This document shows, piece by piece, positions 10,250 to 22,588 of a DNA stretch of 33,523 nucleotides; position 1 is the first letter of the stretch, and each line of letters opens with the position of its first letter. Made by a program: the position numbers and the translations under genes. The notes beneath the pieces were generated by a model. The model made no database searches. It was not told where the DNA came from and was given only the letters and a program-made list of their open reading frames with translations. Source of the DNA: Utricularia gibba (lineage: Eukaryota > Streptophyta > Magnoliopsida > Lamiales > Lentibulariaceae); assembly GCA_002189035.1 (NCBI GenBank), contig NEEC01000224.1, positions 1 through 33,523 on the forward strand, read 5' to 3'.

Positions 10250-11505
10250 CCTCCGAGGGCGCCTTCTCAAATATATAGCAGAGTGTTGAGAAAACCCATT
10301 GGGGTTCTCATGACATCCTAACTACATCAAATGCGTTACGATTTTCGTCGAGTGCGACCCGATTGGGCTTAGTAGCCAGACCGAATCTCGGGCCGGACAA
10401 AGCTCCCAACGACAGCACCCGCCTTTAAATGGCAAGCTGTTGCTTGAAAAAACCATGTGGGCAGCCGCCGACAACCCAACGTTAATAAATGCATCACTTC
10501 TTTTGCCGGGCTACAGCTGACTTTGGGCTCAAGCCCGACCCGAATCCGGCCCGATCTCGGTGACCCACAAAAGCGCCTTGTCAAGTGTAAAGCATGCTGT
10601 TGAAAAAACCATTTGGGGTGGTCATGAGATCCTAACTTCAATAAAGGTGTCACGATTTTCGTCGAATGGGATCGGATTGTGCTGTGAAGTCAGACCGAAC
10701 CTTGGGTCCGGACGAAGTTCCCAACAACAGCACCCGCAAAAAAACGACAACTTTTCCTCGAAAAAAGCATGTAGGCAGCCGCCGAAAACCCAACGTTAAT
10801 AAATGCATCACTTTTTTGGCCGGGCTACAAATGACTATGGGCCAGAGCGCGACTCGACCATTTGCTCGATACTAGTGCCAGCCTAGAGCGCCTCCTCAAA
10901 TATAAATCAGGTTGTTGAGAAAACCATTTGGGGTGCTCATGACATCCTAACTTCAAAAAATGCATCACGATTTTCATCGAGTAGCACCCGATTGGGCTCA
11001 GGAGCCAGACCGAACCTTGGGCCCTTACAAAGCTGCCAACGACAGCACCCGCCTTAAAATGGCAAGCTATTGCTTGAAAAACCATTCAGGCAGCCGCCGA
11101 AAACCCAACGTTGATAAATGCATCACTTATTTTCCGGGCTACAACTGACTATGGGCCATAGCCCGACCCGACCTCTGGCCCAATCCCGAAACCCCCAAAG
11201 AGCGCCTTCTGAAATATAAAGTAGAGTGTTGAGAAAACCCGTTGGGGTTCTCATGACATCCTAACTAAAGCAAATGCATTACGATTTCGTCGAGTACGAC
11301 CCGATTGGGCTTAGTAGCCAGACCGAATCTCGGGCCCTGACAAAGCTCCCAACTACAGCACCCACCTTAAAACGGCAAGCTGTTGCTTGAAAAACCATTT
11401 AGGCAGCCGCCGAAAACCCATCGTTGATAAATGCATCACTTATTTTCCGGGCTACAACTGACTATTGGCCTGAGCCCGACCCGACCTCTGGCCCAATCCC
11501 GAAAC
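10250..11505 (+). repeat. HOR copy 9 (A-B-C-D, 1256 bp)
   Basis: Longest regular copy. A has cccgcctttaaa, gctgttg, an extra a (tgaaaaaacc), gactttggg. B has aaaggtgtcac and gaccgaacc. The C/D junction has an extra a (cccccaaagagcgcc near 11195). Confidence 0.96.
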
Positions 11506-12756
11506 CCTCCGAGGGCGCCTTCTCAAATATATAGCAGAGTGTTGAGAAAACCCATTGGGGTTCTCATGACATCCTAACTACATCAAATGCGTTACGATTT
11601 TCGTCGAGTGCGACCCGATTGGGCTTAGTAGCCAGACCGAATCTCGGGCCGGACAAAGCTCCCAACGACAGCACCCGCTTTAAATGGCAAGCTATTGCTT
11701 GACAAACCATGTGGGCAGCCGCCGACAACCCAACGTTAATAAATGCATCACTTCTTTTGCCGGGCTACAGCTGACTTTGGGCTCAAGCCCGACCCGAATC
11801 CGGCCCGATCTCGGTGACCCACAAAAGCGCCTTGTCAAGTGTAAAGCATGCTGTTGAAAAAACCATTTGGGGTGGTCATGAGATCCTAACTTCAATAAAG
11901 GCATCACGATTTTCGTCGAATGGGATCGGATTGTGCTGTGAAGTCAGACCGATCCTTGGGTCCGGACGAAGTTCCCAACAACAGCACCCGCAAAAAAACG
12001 ACAACTTTTCCTCGAAAAAAGCATGTAGGCAGCCGCCGAAAACCCAACGTTAATAAATGCATCACTTTTTTGGCCGGGCTACAAATGACTATGGGCCAGA
12101 GCGCGACTCGACCATTTGCTCGATACTAGTGCCAGCCTAGAGCGCCTCCTCAAATATAAATCAGGTTGTTGAGAAAACCATTTGGGGTGCTCATGACATC
12201 CTAACTTCAAAAAATGCATCACGATTTTCATCGAGTAGCACCCGATTGGGCTCAGGAGCCAGACCGAACCTTGGGCCCTTACAAAGCTGCCAACGACAGC
12301 ACCCGCCTTAAAATGGCAAGCTATTGCTTGAAAAACCATTCAGGCAGCCGCCGAAAACCCAACGTTGATAAATGCATCACTTATTTTCCGGGCTACAACT
12401 GACTATGGGCCATAGCCCGACCCGACCTCTGGCCCAATCCCGAAACCCCCAAGAGCGCCTTCTGAAATATAAAGTAGAGTGTTGAGAAAACCCGTTGGGG
12501 TTCTCATGACATCCTAACTAAAGCAAATGCATTACGATTTCGTCGAGTACGACCCGATTGGGCTTAGTAGCCAGACCGAATCTCGGGCCCTGACAAAGCT
12601 CCCAACTACAGCACCCACCTTAAAACGGCAAGCTGTTGCTTGAAAAACCATTTAGGCAGCCGCCGAAAACCCATCGTTGATAAATGCATCACTTATTTTC
12701 CGGGCTACAACTGACTATTGGCCTGAGCCCGACCGACCTCTGGCCCAATCCGAAAC
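11506..12756 (+). repeat. HOR copy 10 (A-B-C-D, 1251 bp)
   Basis: A has cccgctttaaa, gctattg, tgacaaacc (as in copies 7 and 12), gactttggg. B has aaaggcatcac and gaccgatcc. The D 3' end has lost single bases in gagcccgaccgacctc and caatccgaaac (near 12730-12755). Confidence 0.95.
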
Positions 12757-14001
12757 CCGAGGGCGCCTTCAAAATATAGCAGAGTGTTGAGAAAACCCAT
12801 TGGGGTTCTCATGACATCCTAACTACATCAAATGCGTTACGATTTTCGTCGAGTGCGACCCGATTGGGCTTAGTAGCCAGACCGAATCTCGGGCCGGACA
12901 AAGCTCCCAACGACAGCACCCGCTTTAAATGGCAAGCTATTGCTTGAAAACCATGTGGGCAGCCGCCGACAACCCAACGTTAATAAATGCATCACTTCTT
13001 TTGCCGGGCTACAGCTGACTTTGGGCTCAAGCCCGACCCGAATCCGGCCCGATCTCGGTGACCCACAAAAGCGCCTTGTCAAGTGTAAAGCATGCTGTTG
13101 AAAAAACCATTTGGGGTGGTCATGAGATCCTAACTTCAATAAAGGCATCACGATTTTCGTCGAATGGGATCGGATTGTGCTGTGAAGTCAGACCGACCTT
13201 GGGTCCGGACGAAGTTCCCAACAACAGCACCCGCAAAAAAACGACAACTTTTCCTCGAAAAAAGCATGTAGGCAGCCGCCGAAAACCCAACGTTAATAAA
13301 TGCATCACTTTTTTGGCCGGGCTACAAATGACTATGGGCCAGAGCGCGACTCGACCATTTGCTCGATACTAGTGCCAGCCTAGAGCGCCTCCTCAAATAT
13401 AAATCAGGTTGTTGAGAAAACCATTTGGGGTGCTCATGACATCCTAACTTCAAAAAATGCATCACGATTTTCATCGAGTAGCACCCGATTGGGCTCAGGA
13501 GCCAGACCGAACCTTGGGCCCTTACAAAGCTGCCAACGACAGCACCCGCCTTAAAATGGCAAGCTATTGCTTGAAAAACCATTCAGGCAGCCGCCGAAAA
13601 CCCAACGTTGATAAATGCATCACTTATTTTCCGGGCTACAACTGACTATGGGCCATAGCCCGACCCGACCTCTGGCCCAATCCCGAAACCCCCAAGAGCG
13701 CCTTCTGAAATATAAAGTAGAGTGTTGAGAAAACCCGTTGGGGTTCTCATGACATCCTAACTAAAGCAAATGCATTACGATTTCGTCGAGTACGACCCGA
13801 TTGGGCTTAGTAGCCAGACCGAATCTCGGGCCCTGACAAAGCTCCCAACTACAGCACCCACCTTAAAACGGCAAGCTGTTGCTTGAAAAACCATTTAGGC
13901 AGCCGCCGAAAACCCATCGTTGATAAATGCATCACTTATTTTCCGGGCTACAACTGACTATTGGCCTGAGCCCGACCCGACCTCTGGCCCAATCCCGAAA
14001 C
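12757..14001 (+). repeat. HOR copy 11 (A-B-C-D, 1245 bp)
   Basis: The start is shortened (cccgagggcgccttcaaaatatagc near 12757-12780), continuing the cluster of small losses at the end of copy 10. A has cccgctttaaa, gctattg, tgaaaacc, gactttggg. B has aaaggcatcac and gaccgacc. C and D are standard. Confidence 0.94.
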
Positions 14002-15253
14002 CCTCCGAGGGCGCCTTCTCAAATATATAGCAGAGTGTTGAGAAAACCCATTGGGGTTCTCATGACATCCTAACTACATCAAATGCGTTACGATTTTCGT
14101 CGAGTGCGACCCGATTGGGCTTAGTAGCCAGACCGAATCTCGGGCCGGACAAAGCTCCCAACGACAGCACCCGCTTTAAATGGCAAGCTATTGCTTGACA
14201 AACCATGTGGGCAGCCGCCGACAACCCAACGTTAATAAATGCATCACTTCTTTTGCCGGGCTACAGCTGACTTGGGCTCAAGCCCGACCCGAATCCGGCC
14301 CGATCTCGGTGACCCACAAAAGCGCCTTGTCAAGTGTAAAGCATGCTGTTGAAAAAACCATTTGGGGTGGTCATGAGATCCTAACTTCAATAAAGGTTCA
14401 CGATTTTCGTCGAATGGGATCGGATTGTGCTGTGAAGTCAGACCGAACCTTGGGTCCGGACGAAGTTCCCAACAACAGCACCCGCAAAAAAACGACAACT
14501 TTTCCTCGAAAAAAGCATGTAGGCAGCCGCCGAAAACCCAACGTTAATAAATGCATCACTTTTTTGGCCGGGCTACAAATGACTATGGGCCAGAGCGCGA
14601 CTCGACCATTTGCTCGATACTAGTGCCAGCCTAGAGCGCCTCCTCAAATATAAATCAGGTTGTTGAGAAAACCATTTGGGGTGCTCATGACATCCTAACT
14701 TCAAAAAATGCATCACGATTTTCATCGAGTAGCACCCGATTGGGCTCAGGAGCCAGACCGAACCTTGGGCCCTTACAAAGCTGCCAACGACAGCACCCGC
14801 CTTAAAATGGCAAGCTATTGCTTGAAAAACCATTCAGGCAGCCGCCGAAAACCCAACGTTGATAAATGCATCACTTATTTTCCGGGCTACAACTGACTAT
14901 GGGCCATAGCCCGACCCGACCTCTGGCCCAATCCCGAAACCCCCCAAGAGCGCCTTCTGAAATATAAAGTAGAGTGTTGAGAAAACCCGTTGGGGTTCTC
15001 ATGACATCCTAACTAAAGCAAATGCATTACGATTTCGTCGAGTACGACCCGATTGGGCTTAGTAGCCAGACCGAATCTCGGGCCCTGACAAAGCTCCCAA
15101 CTACAGCACCCACCTTAAAACGGCAAGCTGTTGCTTGAAAAACCATTTAGGCAGCCGCCGAAAACCCATCGTTGATAAATGCATCACTTATTTTCCGGGC
15201 TACAACTGACTATTGGCCTGAGCCCGACCCGACCTCTGGCCCAATCCCGAAAC
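14002..15253 (+). repeat. HOR copy 12 (A-B-C-D, 1252 bp)
   Basis: A has cccgctttaaa, gctattg, tgacaaacc, gacttggg. B has the rare aaaggttcac (also in copy 22) and gaccgaacc. C and D are standard. Confidence 0.96.
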
Positions 15254-16493
15254 CCTCCGAGGGCGCCTTCTCAAATATATAGCAGAGTGTTGAGAAAACC
15301 CATTGGGGTTCTCATGACATCCTAACTACATCAAATGCGTTACGATTTTCGTCGAGTGCGACCCGATTGGGCTTAGTAGCCAGACCGAATCTCGGGCCGG
15401 ACAAAGCTCCCAACTTTAAATGGCAAGCTATTGCTTGAAAACCATGTGGGCAGCCGCCGACAACCCAACGTTAATAAATGCATCACTTCTTTTGCCGGGC
15501 TACAGCTGACTTGGGCTCAAGCCCGACCCGAATCCGGCCCGATCTCGGTGACCCACAAAAGCGCCTTGTCAAGTGTAAAGCATGCTGTTGAAAAAACCAT
15601 TTGGGGTGGTCATGAGATCCTAACTTCAATAAAGGTGTCACGATTTTCGTCGAATGGGATCGGATTGTGCTGTGAAGTCAGACCGAACCTTGGGTCCGGA
15701 CGAAGTTCCCAACAACAGCACCCGCAAAAAAACGACAACTTTTCCTCGAAAAAAGCATGTAGGCAGCCGCCGAAAACCCAACGTTAATAAATGCATCACT
15801 TTTTTGGCCGGGCTACAAATGACTATGGGCCAGAGCGCGACTCGACCATTTGCTCGATACTAGTGCCAGCCTAGAGCGCCTCCTCAAATATAAATCAGGT
15901 TGTTGAGAAAACCATTTGGGGTGCTCATGACATCCTAACTTCAAAAAATGCATCACGATTTTCATCGAGTAGCACCCGATTGGGCTCAGGAGCCAGACCG
16001 AACCTTGGGCCCTTACAAAGCTGCCAACGACAGCACCCGCCTTAAAATGGCAAGCTATTGCTTGAAAAACCATTCAGGCAGCCGCCGAAAACCCAACGTT
16101 GATAAATGCATCACTTATTTTCCGGGCTACAACTGACTATGGGCCATAGCCCGACCCGACCTCTGGCCCAATCCCGAAACCCCCCAAGAGCGCCTTCTGA
16201 AATATAAAGTAGAGTGTTGAGAAAACCCGTTGGGGTTCTCATGACATCCTAACTAAAGCAAATGCATTACGATTTCGTCGAGTACGACCCGATTGGGCTT
16301 AGTAGCCAGACCGAATCTCGGGCCCTGACAAAGCTCCCAACTACAGCACCCACCTTAAAACGGCAAGCTGTTGCTTGAAAAACCATTTAGGCAGCCGCCG
16401 AAAACCCATCGTTGATAAATGCATCACTTATTTTCCGGGCTACAACTGACTATTGGCCTGAGCCCGACCCGACCTCTGGCCCAATCCCGAAAC
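15254..16493 (+). repeat. HOR copy 13 (A-B-C-D, 1240 bp, 13-bp deletion in A)
   Basis: Shortest regular copy. A reads ctcccaactttaaatgg at about 15407-15423, lacking the 13 bases gacagcacccgac between caac and tttaaa, with a two-base microhomology (ac). B has aaaggtgtcac and gaccgaacc. C and D are standard. Confidence 0.95.
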
Positions 16494-17745
16494 CCTCCGA
16501 GGGCGCCTTCTCAAATATATAGCAGAGTGTTGAGAAAACCCATTGGGGTTCTCATGACATCCTAACTACATCAAATGCGTTACGATTTTCGTCGAGTGCG
16601 ACCCGATTGGGCTTAGTAGCCAGACCGAATCTCGGGCCGGACAAAGCTCCCAACGACAGCACCCGCTTTAAATGGCAAGCTGTTGCTTGAAAACCATGTG
16701 GGCAGCCGCCGACAACCCAACGTTAATAAATGCATCACTTCTTTTGCCGGGCTACAGCTGACTTGGGCTCAAGCCCGACCCGAATCCGGCCCGATCTCGG
16801 TGACCCACAAAAGCGCCTTGTCAAGTGTAAAGCATGCTGTTGAAAAAACCATTTGGGGTGGTCATGAGATCCTAACTTCAATAAAGGCATCACGATTTTC
16901 GTCGAATGGGATCGGATTGTGCTGTGAAGTCAGACCGAACCTTGGGTCCGGACGAAGTTCCCAACAACAGCACCCGCAAAAAAACGACAACTTTTCCTCG
17001 AAAAAAGCATGTAGGCAGCCGCCGAAAACCCAACGTTAATAAATGCATCACTTTTTTGGCCGGGCTACAAATGACTATGGGCCAGAGCGCGACTCGACCA
17101 TTTGCTCGATACTAGTGCCAGCCTAGAGCGCCTCCTCAAATATAAATCAGGTTGTTGAGAAAACCATTTGGGGTGCTCATGACATCCTAACTTCAAAAAA
17201 TGCATCACGATTTTCATCGAGTAGCACCCGATTGGGCTCAGGAGCCAGACCGAACCTTGGGCCCTTACAAAGCTGCCAACGACAGCACCCGCCTTAAAAT
17301 GGCAAGCTATTGCTTGAAAAACCATTCAGGCAGCCGCCGAAAACCCAACGTTGATAAATGCATCACTTATTTTCCGGGCTACAACTGACTATGGGCCATA
17401 GCCCGACCCGACCTCTGGCCCAATCCCGAAACCCCCCAAGAGCGCCTTCTGAAATATAAAGTAGAGTGTTGAGAAAACCCGTTGGGGTTCTCATGACATC
17501 CTAACTAAAGCAAATGCATTACGATTTCGTCGAGTACGACCCGATTGGGCTTAGTAGCCAGACCGAATCTCGGGCCCTGACAAAGCTCCCAACTACAGCA
17601 CCCACCTTAAAACGGCAAGCTGTTGCTTGAAAAACCATTTAGGCAGCCGCCGAAAACCCATCGTTGATAAATGCATCACTTATTTTCCGGGCTACAACTG
17701 ACTATTGGCCTGAGCCCGACCCGACCTCTGGCCCAATCCCGAAAC
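16494..17745 (+). repeat. HOR copy 14 (A-B-C-D, 1252 bp)
   Basis: A has cccgctttaaa with gctgttg and tgaaaacc, gacttggg. B has aaaggcatcac combined with gaccgaacc, a pairing not seen in the other gcatcac copies. C and D are standard. Confidence 0.96.
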
Positions 17746-18999
17746 CCTCCGAGGGCGCCTTCTCAAATATATAGCAGAGTGTTGAGAAAACCCATTGGGG
17801 TTCTCATGACATCCTAACTACATCAAATGCGTTACGATTTTCGTCGAGTGCGACCCGATTGGGCTTAGTAGCCAGACCGAATCTCGGGCCGGACAAAGCT
17901 CCCAACGACAGCACCCGACTTTAAATGGCAAGCTGTTGCTTGAAAACCATGTGGGCAGCCGCCGACAACCCAACGTTAATAAATGCATCACTTCTTTTGC
18001 CGGGCTACAGCTGACTTTGGGCTCAAGCCCGACCCGAATCCGGCCCGATCTCGGTGACCCACAAAAGCGCCTTGTCAAGTGTAAAGCATGCTGTTGAAAA
18101 AACCATTTGGGGTGGTCATGAGATCCTAACTTCAATAAAGGTGTCACGATTTTCGTCGAATGGGATCGGATTGTGCTGTGAAGTCAGACCGAACCTTGGG
18201 TCCGGACGAAGTTCCCAACAACAGCACCCGCAAAAAAACGACAACTTTTCCTCGAAAAAAGCATGTAGGCAGCCGCCGAAAACCCAACGTTAATAAATGC
18301 ATCACTTTTTTGGCCGGGCTACAAATGACTATGGGCCAGAGCGCGACTCGACCATTTGCTCGATACTAGTGCCAGCCTAGAGCGCCTCCTCAAATATAAA
18401 TCAGGTTGTTGAGAAAACCATTTGGGGTGCTCATGACATCCTAACTTCAAAAAATGCATCACGATTTTCATCGAGTAGCACCCGATTGGGCTCAGGAGCC
18501 AGACCGAACCTTGGGCCCTTACAAAGCTGCCAACGACAGCACCCGCCTTAAAATGGCAAGCTATTGCTTGAAAAACCATTCAGGCAGCCGCCGAAAACCC
18601 AACGTTGATAAATGCATCACTTATTTTCCGGGCTACAACTGACTATGGGCCATAGCCCGACCCGACCTCTGGCCCAATCCCGAAACCCCCCAAGAGCGCC
18701 TTCTGAAATATAAAGTAGAGTGTTGAGAAAACCCATTGGGGTTCTCATGACATCCTAACTAAAGCAAATGCATTACGATTTCGTCGAGTACGACCCGATT
18801 GGGCTTAGTAGCCAGACCGAATCTCGGGCCCTGACAAAGCTCCCAACTACAGCACCCACCTTAAAACGGCAAGCTGTTGCTTGAAAAACCATTTAGGCAG
18901 CCGCCGAAAACCCATCGTTGATAAATGCATCACTTATTTTCCGGGCTACAACTGACTATTGGCCTGAGCCCGACCCGACCTCTGGCCCAATCCCGAAAC
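17746..18999 (+). repeat. HOR copy 15 (A-B-C-D, 1254 bp)
   Basis: A has cccgactttaaa with gctgttg, gactttggg. B has aaaggtgtcac and gaccgaacc. D has cccattgggg. Confidence 0.96.
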
Positions 19000-20252
19000 C
19001 CTCCGAGGGCGCCTTCTCAAATATATAGCAGAGTGTTGAGAAAACCCATTGGGGTTCTCATGACATCCTAACTACATCAAATGCGTTACGATTTTCGTCG
19101 AGTGCGACCCGATTGGGCTTAGTAGCCAGACCGAATCTCGGGCCGGACAAAGCTCCCAACGACAGCACCCGCTTTAAATGGCAAGCTGTTGCTTGAAAAC
19201 CATGTGGGCAGCCGCCGACAACCCAACGTTAATAAATGCATCACTTCTTTTGCCGGGCTACAGCTGACTTTGGGCTCAAGCCCGACCCGAATCCGGCCCG
19301 ATCTCGGTGACCCACAAAAGCGCCTTGTCAAGTGTAAAGCATGCTGTTGAAAAAACCATTTGGGGTGGTCATGAGATCCTAACTTCAATAAAGGTGTCAC
19401 GATTTTCGTCGAATGGGATCGGATTGTGCTGTGAAGTCAGACCGAACCTTGGGTCCGGACGAAGTTCCCAACAACAGCACCCGCAAAAAAACGACAACTT
19501 TTCCTCGAAAAAAGCATGTAGGCAGCCGCCGAAAACCCAACGTTAATAAATGCATCACTTTTTTGGCCGGGCTACAAATGACTATGGGCCAGAGCGCGAC
19601 TCGACCATTTGCTCGATACTAGTGCCAGCCTAGAGCGCCTCCTCAAATATAAATCAGGTTGTTGAGAAAACCATTTGGGGTGCTCATGACATCCTAACTT
19701 CAAAAAATGCATCACGATTTTCATCGAGTAGCACCCGATTGGGCTCAGGAGCCAGACCGAACCTTGGGCCCTTACAAAGCTGCCAACGACAGCACCCGCC
19801 TTAAAATGGCAAGCTATTGCTTGAAAAACCATTCAGGCAGCCGCCGAAAACCCAACGTTGATAAATGCATCACTTATTTTCCGGGCTACAACTGACTATG
19901 GGCCATAGCCCGACCCGACCTCTGGCCCAATCCCGAAACCCCCCAAGAGCGCCTTCTGAAATATAAAGTAGAGTGTTGAGAAAACCCGTTGGGGTTCTCA
20001 TGACATCCTAACTAAAGCAAATGCATTACGATTTCGTCGAGTACGACCCGATTGGGCTTAGTAGCCAGACCGAATCTCGGGCCCTGACAAAGCTCCCAAC
20101 TACAGCACCCACCTTAAAACGGCAAGCTGTTGCTTGAAAAACCATTTAGGCAGCCGCCGAAAACCCATCGTTGATAAATGCATCACTTATTTTCCGGGCT
20201 ACAACTGACTATTGGCCTGAGCCCGACCCGACCTCTGGCCCAATCCCGAAAC
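19000..20252 (+). repeat. HOR copy 16 (A-B-C-D, 1253 bp)
   Basis: A has cccgctttaaa, gctgttg, tgaaaacc, gactttggg. B has aaaggtgtcac and gaccgaacc. D has cccgttgggg. Confidence 0.96.
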
Positions 20253-21334
20253 CCTCCGAGGGCGCCTTCTCAAATATATAGCAGAGTGTTGAGAAAACCC
20301 ATTGGGGTTCTCATGACATCCTAACTACATCAAATGCGTTACGATTTTCGTCGAGTGCGACCCGATTGGGCTTAGTAGCCAGACCGAATCTCGGGCCGGA
20401 CAAAGCTCCCAACGACAGCACCCGCCTTTAAATGGCAAGCTATTGCTTGAAAAACCATGTGGGCAGCCGCCGACAACCCAACGTTAATAAATGCATCACT
20501 TCTTTTGCCGGGCTACAGCTGACTTGGGCTCAAGCCCGACCCGAATCCGGCCCGATCTCGGTGACCCACAAAAGCGCCTTGTCAAGTGTAAAGCATGCTG
20601 TTGAAAAAACCATTTGGGGTGGTCATGAGATCCTAACTTCAATAAAGGTGTCACGATTTTCGTCGAATGGGATCGGATTGTGCTGTGAAGTCAGACCGAA
20701 CCTTGGGTCCGGACGAAGTTCCCAACAACAGCACCCGCAAAAAAACGACAACTTTTCCTCGAAAAAAGCATGTAGGCAGCCGCCGAAAACCCAACGTTAA
20801 TAAATGCATCACTTTTTTGGCCGGGCTACAAATGACTATGGGCCAGAGCGCGACTCGACCATTTGCTCGATACTAGTGGCCTAGAGCGCCTCCTCAAATA
20901 TAAATCAGGTTGTTGAGAAAACCATTTGGGGTGCTCATGACATCCTAACTTCAAAAAATGCATCACGATTTTCATCGAGTAGCACCCGATTGGGCTCAGG
21001 AGCCAGACCGAACCTTGGGCCCTTACAAAGCTGCCAACGACAGCACCCGCCTTAAAATGGCAAGCTATTGCTTGAAAAACCATTGGGCCCTTACAAAGCT
21101 GCCAACGACAGCACCCGCCTTAAAATGGCAAGCTATTGCTTGACCATTCAGGCAGCCGCCGAAAACCCAACGTTGATAAATGCATCACTTATTTTCCGGG
21201 CTACAACTGACTATGGGCCATAGCCCGACCCGACCTCTGGCCCAATCCCGAAACCCCCAAGAGCGCCTTCTGAAATATAAAGTAGAGTGTTGAGAAAACC
21301 CATTGGGGTTCTCATGACATCCTAACTAAAGCAT
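20253..21334 (+). repeat. HOR copy 17 (A-B-C with duplication, D truncated)
   Basis: A has cccgcctttaaa, gctattg, tgaaaaacc, gacttggg; B has aaaggtgtcac and gaccgaacc. The B/C junction has lost three bases (tactagtggcctagag near 20873-20884). C contains a 68-bp tandem duplication. D starts normally with cccattgggg but dissolves into the scrambled segment after ctaactaaagca near 21333. Confidence 0.92.
21015..21145 (+). repeat. 68-bp tandem duplication inside monomer C (copy 17)
   Basis: The segment from ttgggcccttac at 21015 to aaaaccat at 21082 is repeated immediately from 21083. The second copy ends gcttgaccattc, lacking aaaaa before ccatt. It spans the join between the two half-monomers and is the only internal C duplication in the window. 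A replication-slippage or local exchange event is the simplest explanation. Confidence 0.9.
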
Positions 21335-21505
21335 TGGCATTAGTATTTCGGGCGTTTGCTTGACCAGATCTTAAATGCGGGCTACAGAAGCTTGTTGCTT
21401 GTAAAAACCCATTGGCCTGATCTTGGACCCGGGCTTAGTGAGCCCAGACCGAATCGTCCGAGGCGCCCGCAGAGCCAAAACTCGCATCCAACGACTAGGC
21501 CAGCC
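21335..21505 (+). repeat. Scrambled, highly diverged segment replacing D second part and A first half
   Basis: The most divergent stretch of the window. Fragments of the family are still visible in altered order or with inserted bases: tttgcttga, gcgggctacag, ttgttgcttgtaaaaaccc, attggcctga, gggcttagtgagcccagacc and ccgaggcgcc. It has AGATCT (21366-21371), AAGCTT (21388-21393) and CCCGGG (21428-21433), which I did not find elsewhere in the window. B-to-B distance across it is about 1083 bp rather than 1250, so with the 68-bp duplication counted about 230 bp has been lost. It may be an old relic, an error-prone repair patch, or a poorly resolved assembly join. Confidence 0.7.
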
Positions 21506-22588
21506 CGCTCTTAAATGGCAAGCTGTTGCTTGAAAAACCATGTGGGCAGCCGCCGACAACCCAACGTTAATAAATGCATCACTTCTTTTGCCGGGCTACA
21601 GCTGACTTGGGCTCAAGCCCGACCCGAATCCGGCCCGATCTCGGTGACCCACAAAAGCGCCTTGTCAAGTGTAAAGCATGCTGTTGAAAAAACCATTTGG
21701 GGTGGTCATGAGATCCTAACTTCAATAAAGGTGTCACGATTTTCGTCGAATGGGATCGGATTGTGCTGTGAAGTCAGACCGAACCTTGGGTCCGGACGAA
21801 GTTCCCAACAACAGCACCCGCAAAAAAACGACAACTTTTCCTCGAAAAAAGCATGTAGGCAGCCGCCGAAAACCCAACGTTAATAAATGCATCACTTTTT
21901 TGGCCGGGCTACAAATGACTATGGGCCAGAGCGCGACTCGACCATTTGCTCGATACTAGTGCCAGCCTAGAGCGCCTCCTCAAATATAAATCAGGTTGTT
22001 GAGAAAACCATTTGGGGTGCTCATGACATCCTAACTTCAAAAAATGCATCACGATTTTCATCGAGTAGCACCCGATTGGGCTCAGGAGCCAGACCGAACC
22101 TTGGGCCCTTACAAAGCTGCCAACGACAGCACCCGCCTTAAAATGGCAAGCTATTGCTTGAAAAACCATTCAGGCAGCCGCCGAAAACCCAACGTTGATA
22201 AATGCATCACTTATTTTCCGGGCTACAACTGACTATGGGCCATAGCCCGACCCGACCTCTGGCCCAATCCCGAAACCCCCAAGAGCGCCTTCTGAAATAT
22301 AAAGTAGAGTGTTGAGAAAACCCGTTGGGGTTCTCATGACATCCTAACTAAAGCAAATGCATTACGATTTCGTCGAGTACGACCCGATTGGGCTTAGTAG
22401 CCAGACCGAATCTCGGGCCCTGACAAAGCTCCCAACTACAGCACCCACCTTAAAACGGCAAGCTGTTGCTTGAAAAACCATTTAGGCAGCCGCCGAAAAC
22501 CCATCGTTGATAAATGCATCACTTATTTTCCGGGCTACAACTGACTATTGGCCTGAGCCCGACCCGACCTCTGGCCCAATCCCGAAAC
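21505..22588 (+). repeat. HOR copy 18 (A second half, then B-C-D)
   Basis: Resumes at cttaaatggcaagctgttg with a normal A second half (tgaaaaacc, gacttggg). B has aaaggtgtcac and gaccgaacc; C is standard; D has cccgttgggg. Confidence 0.93.
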
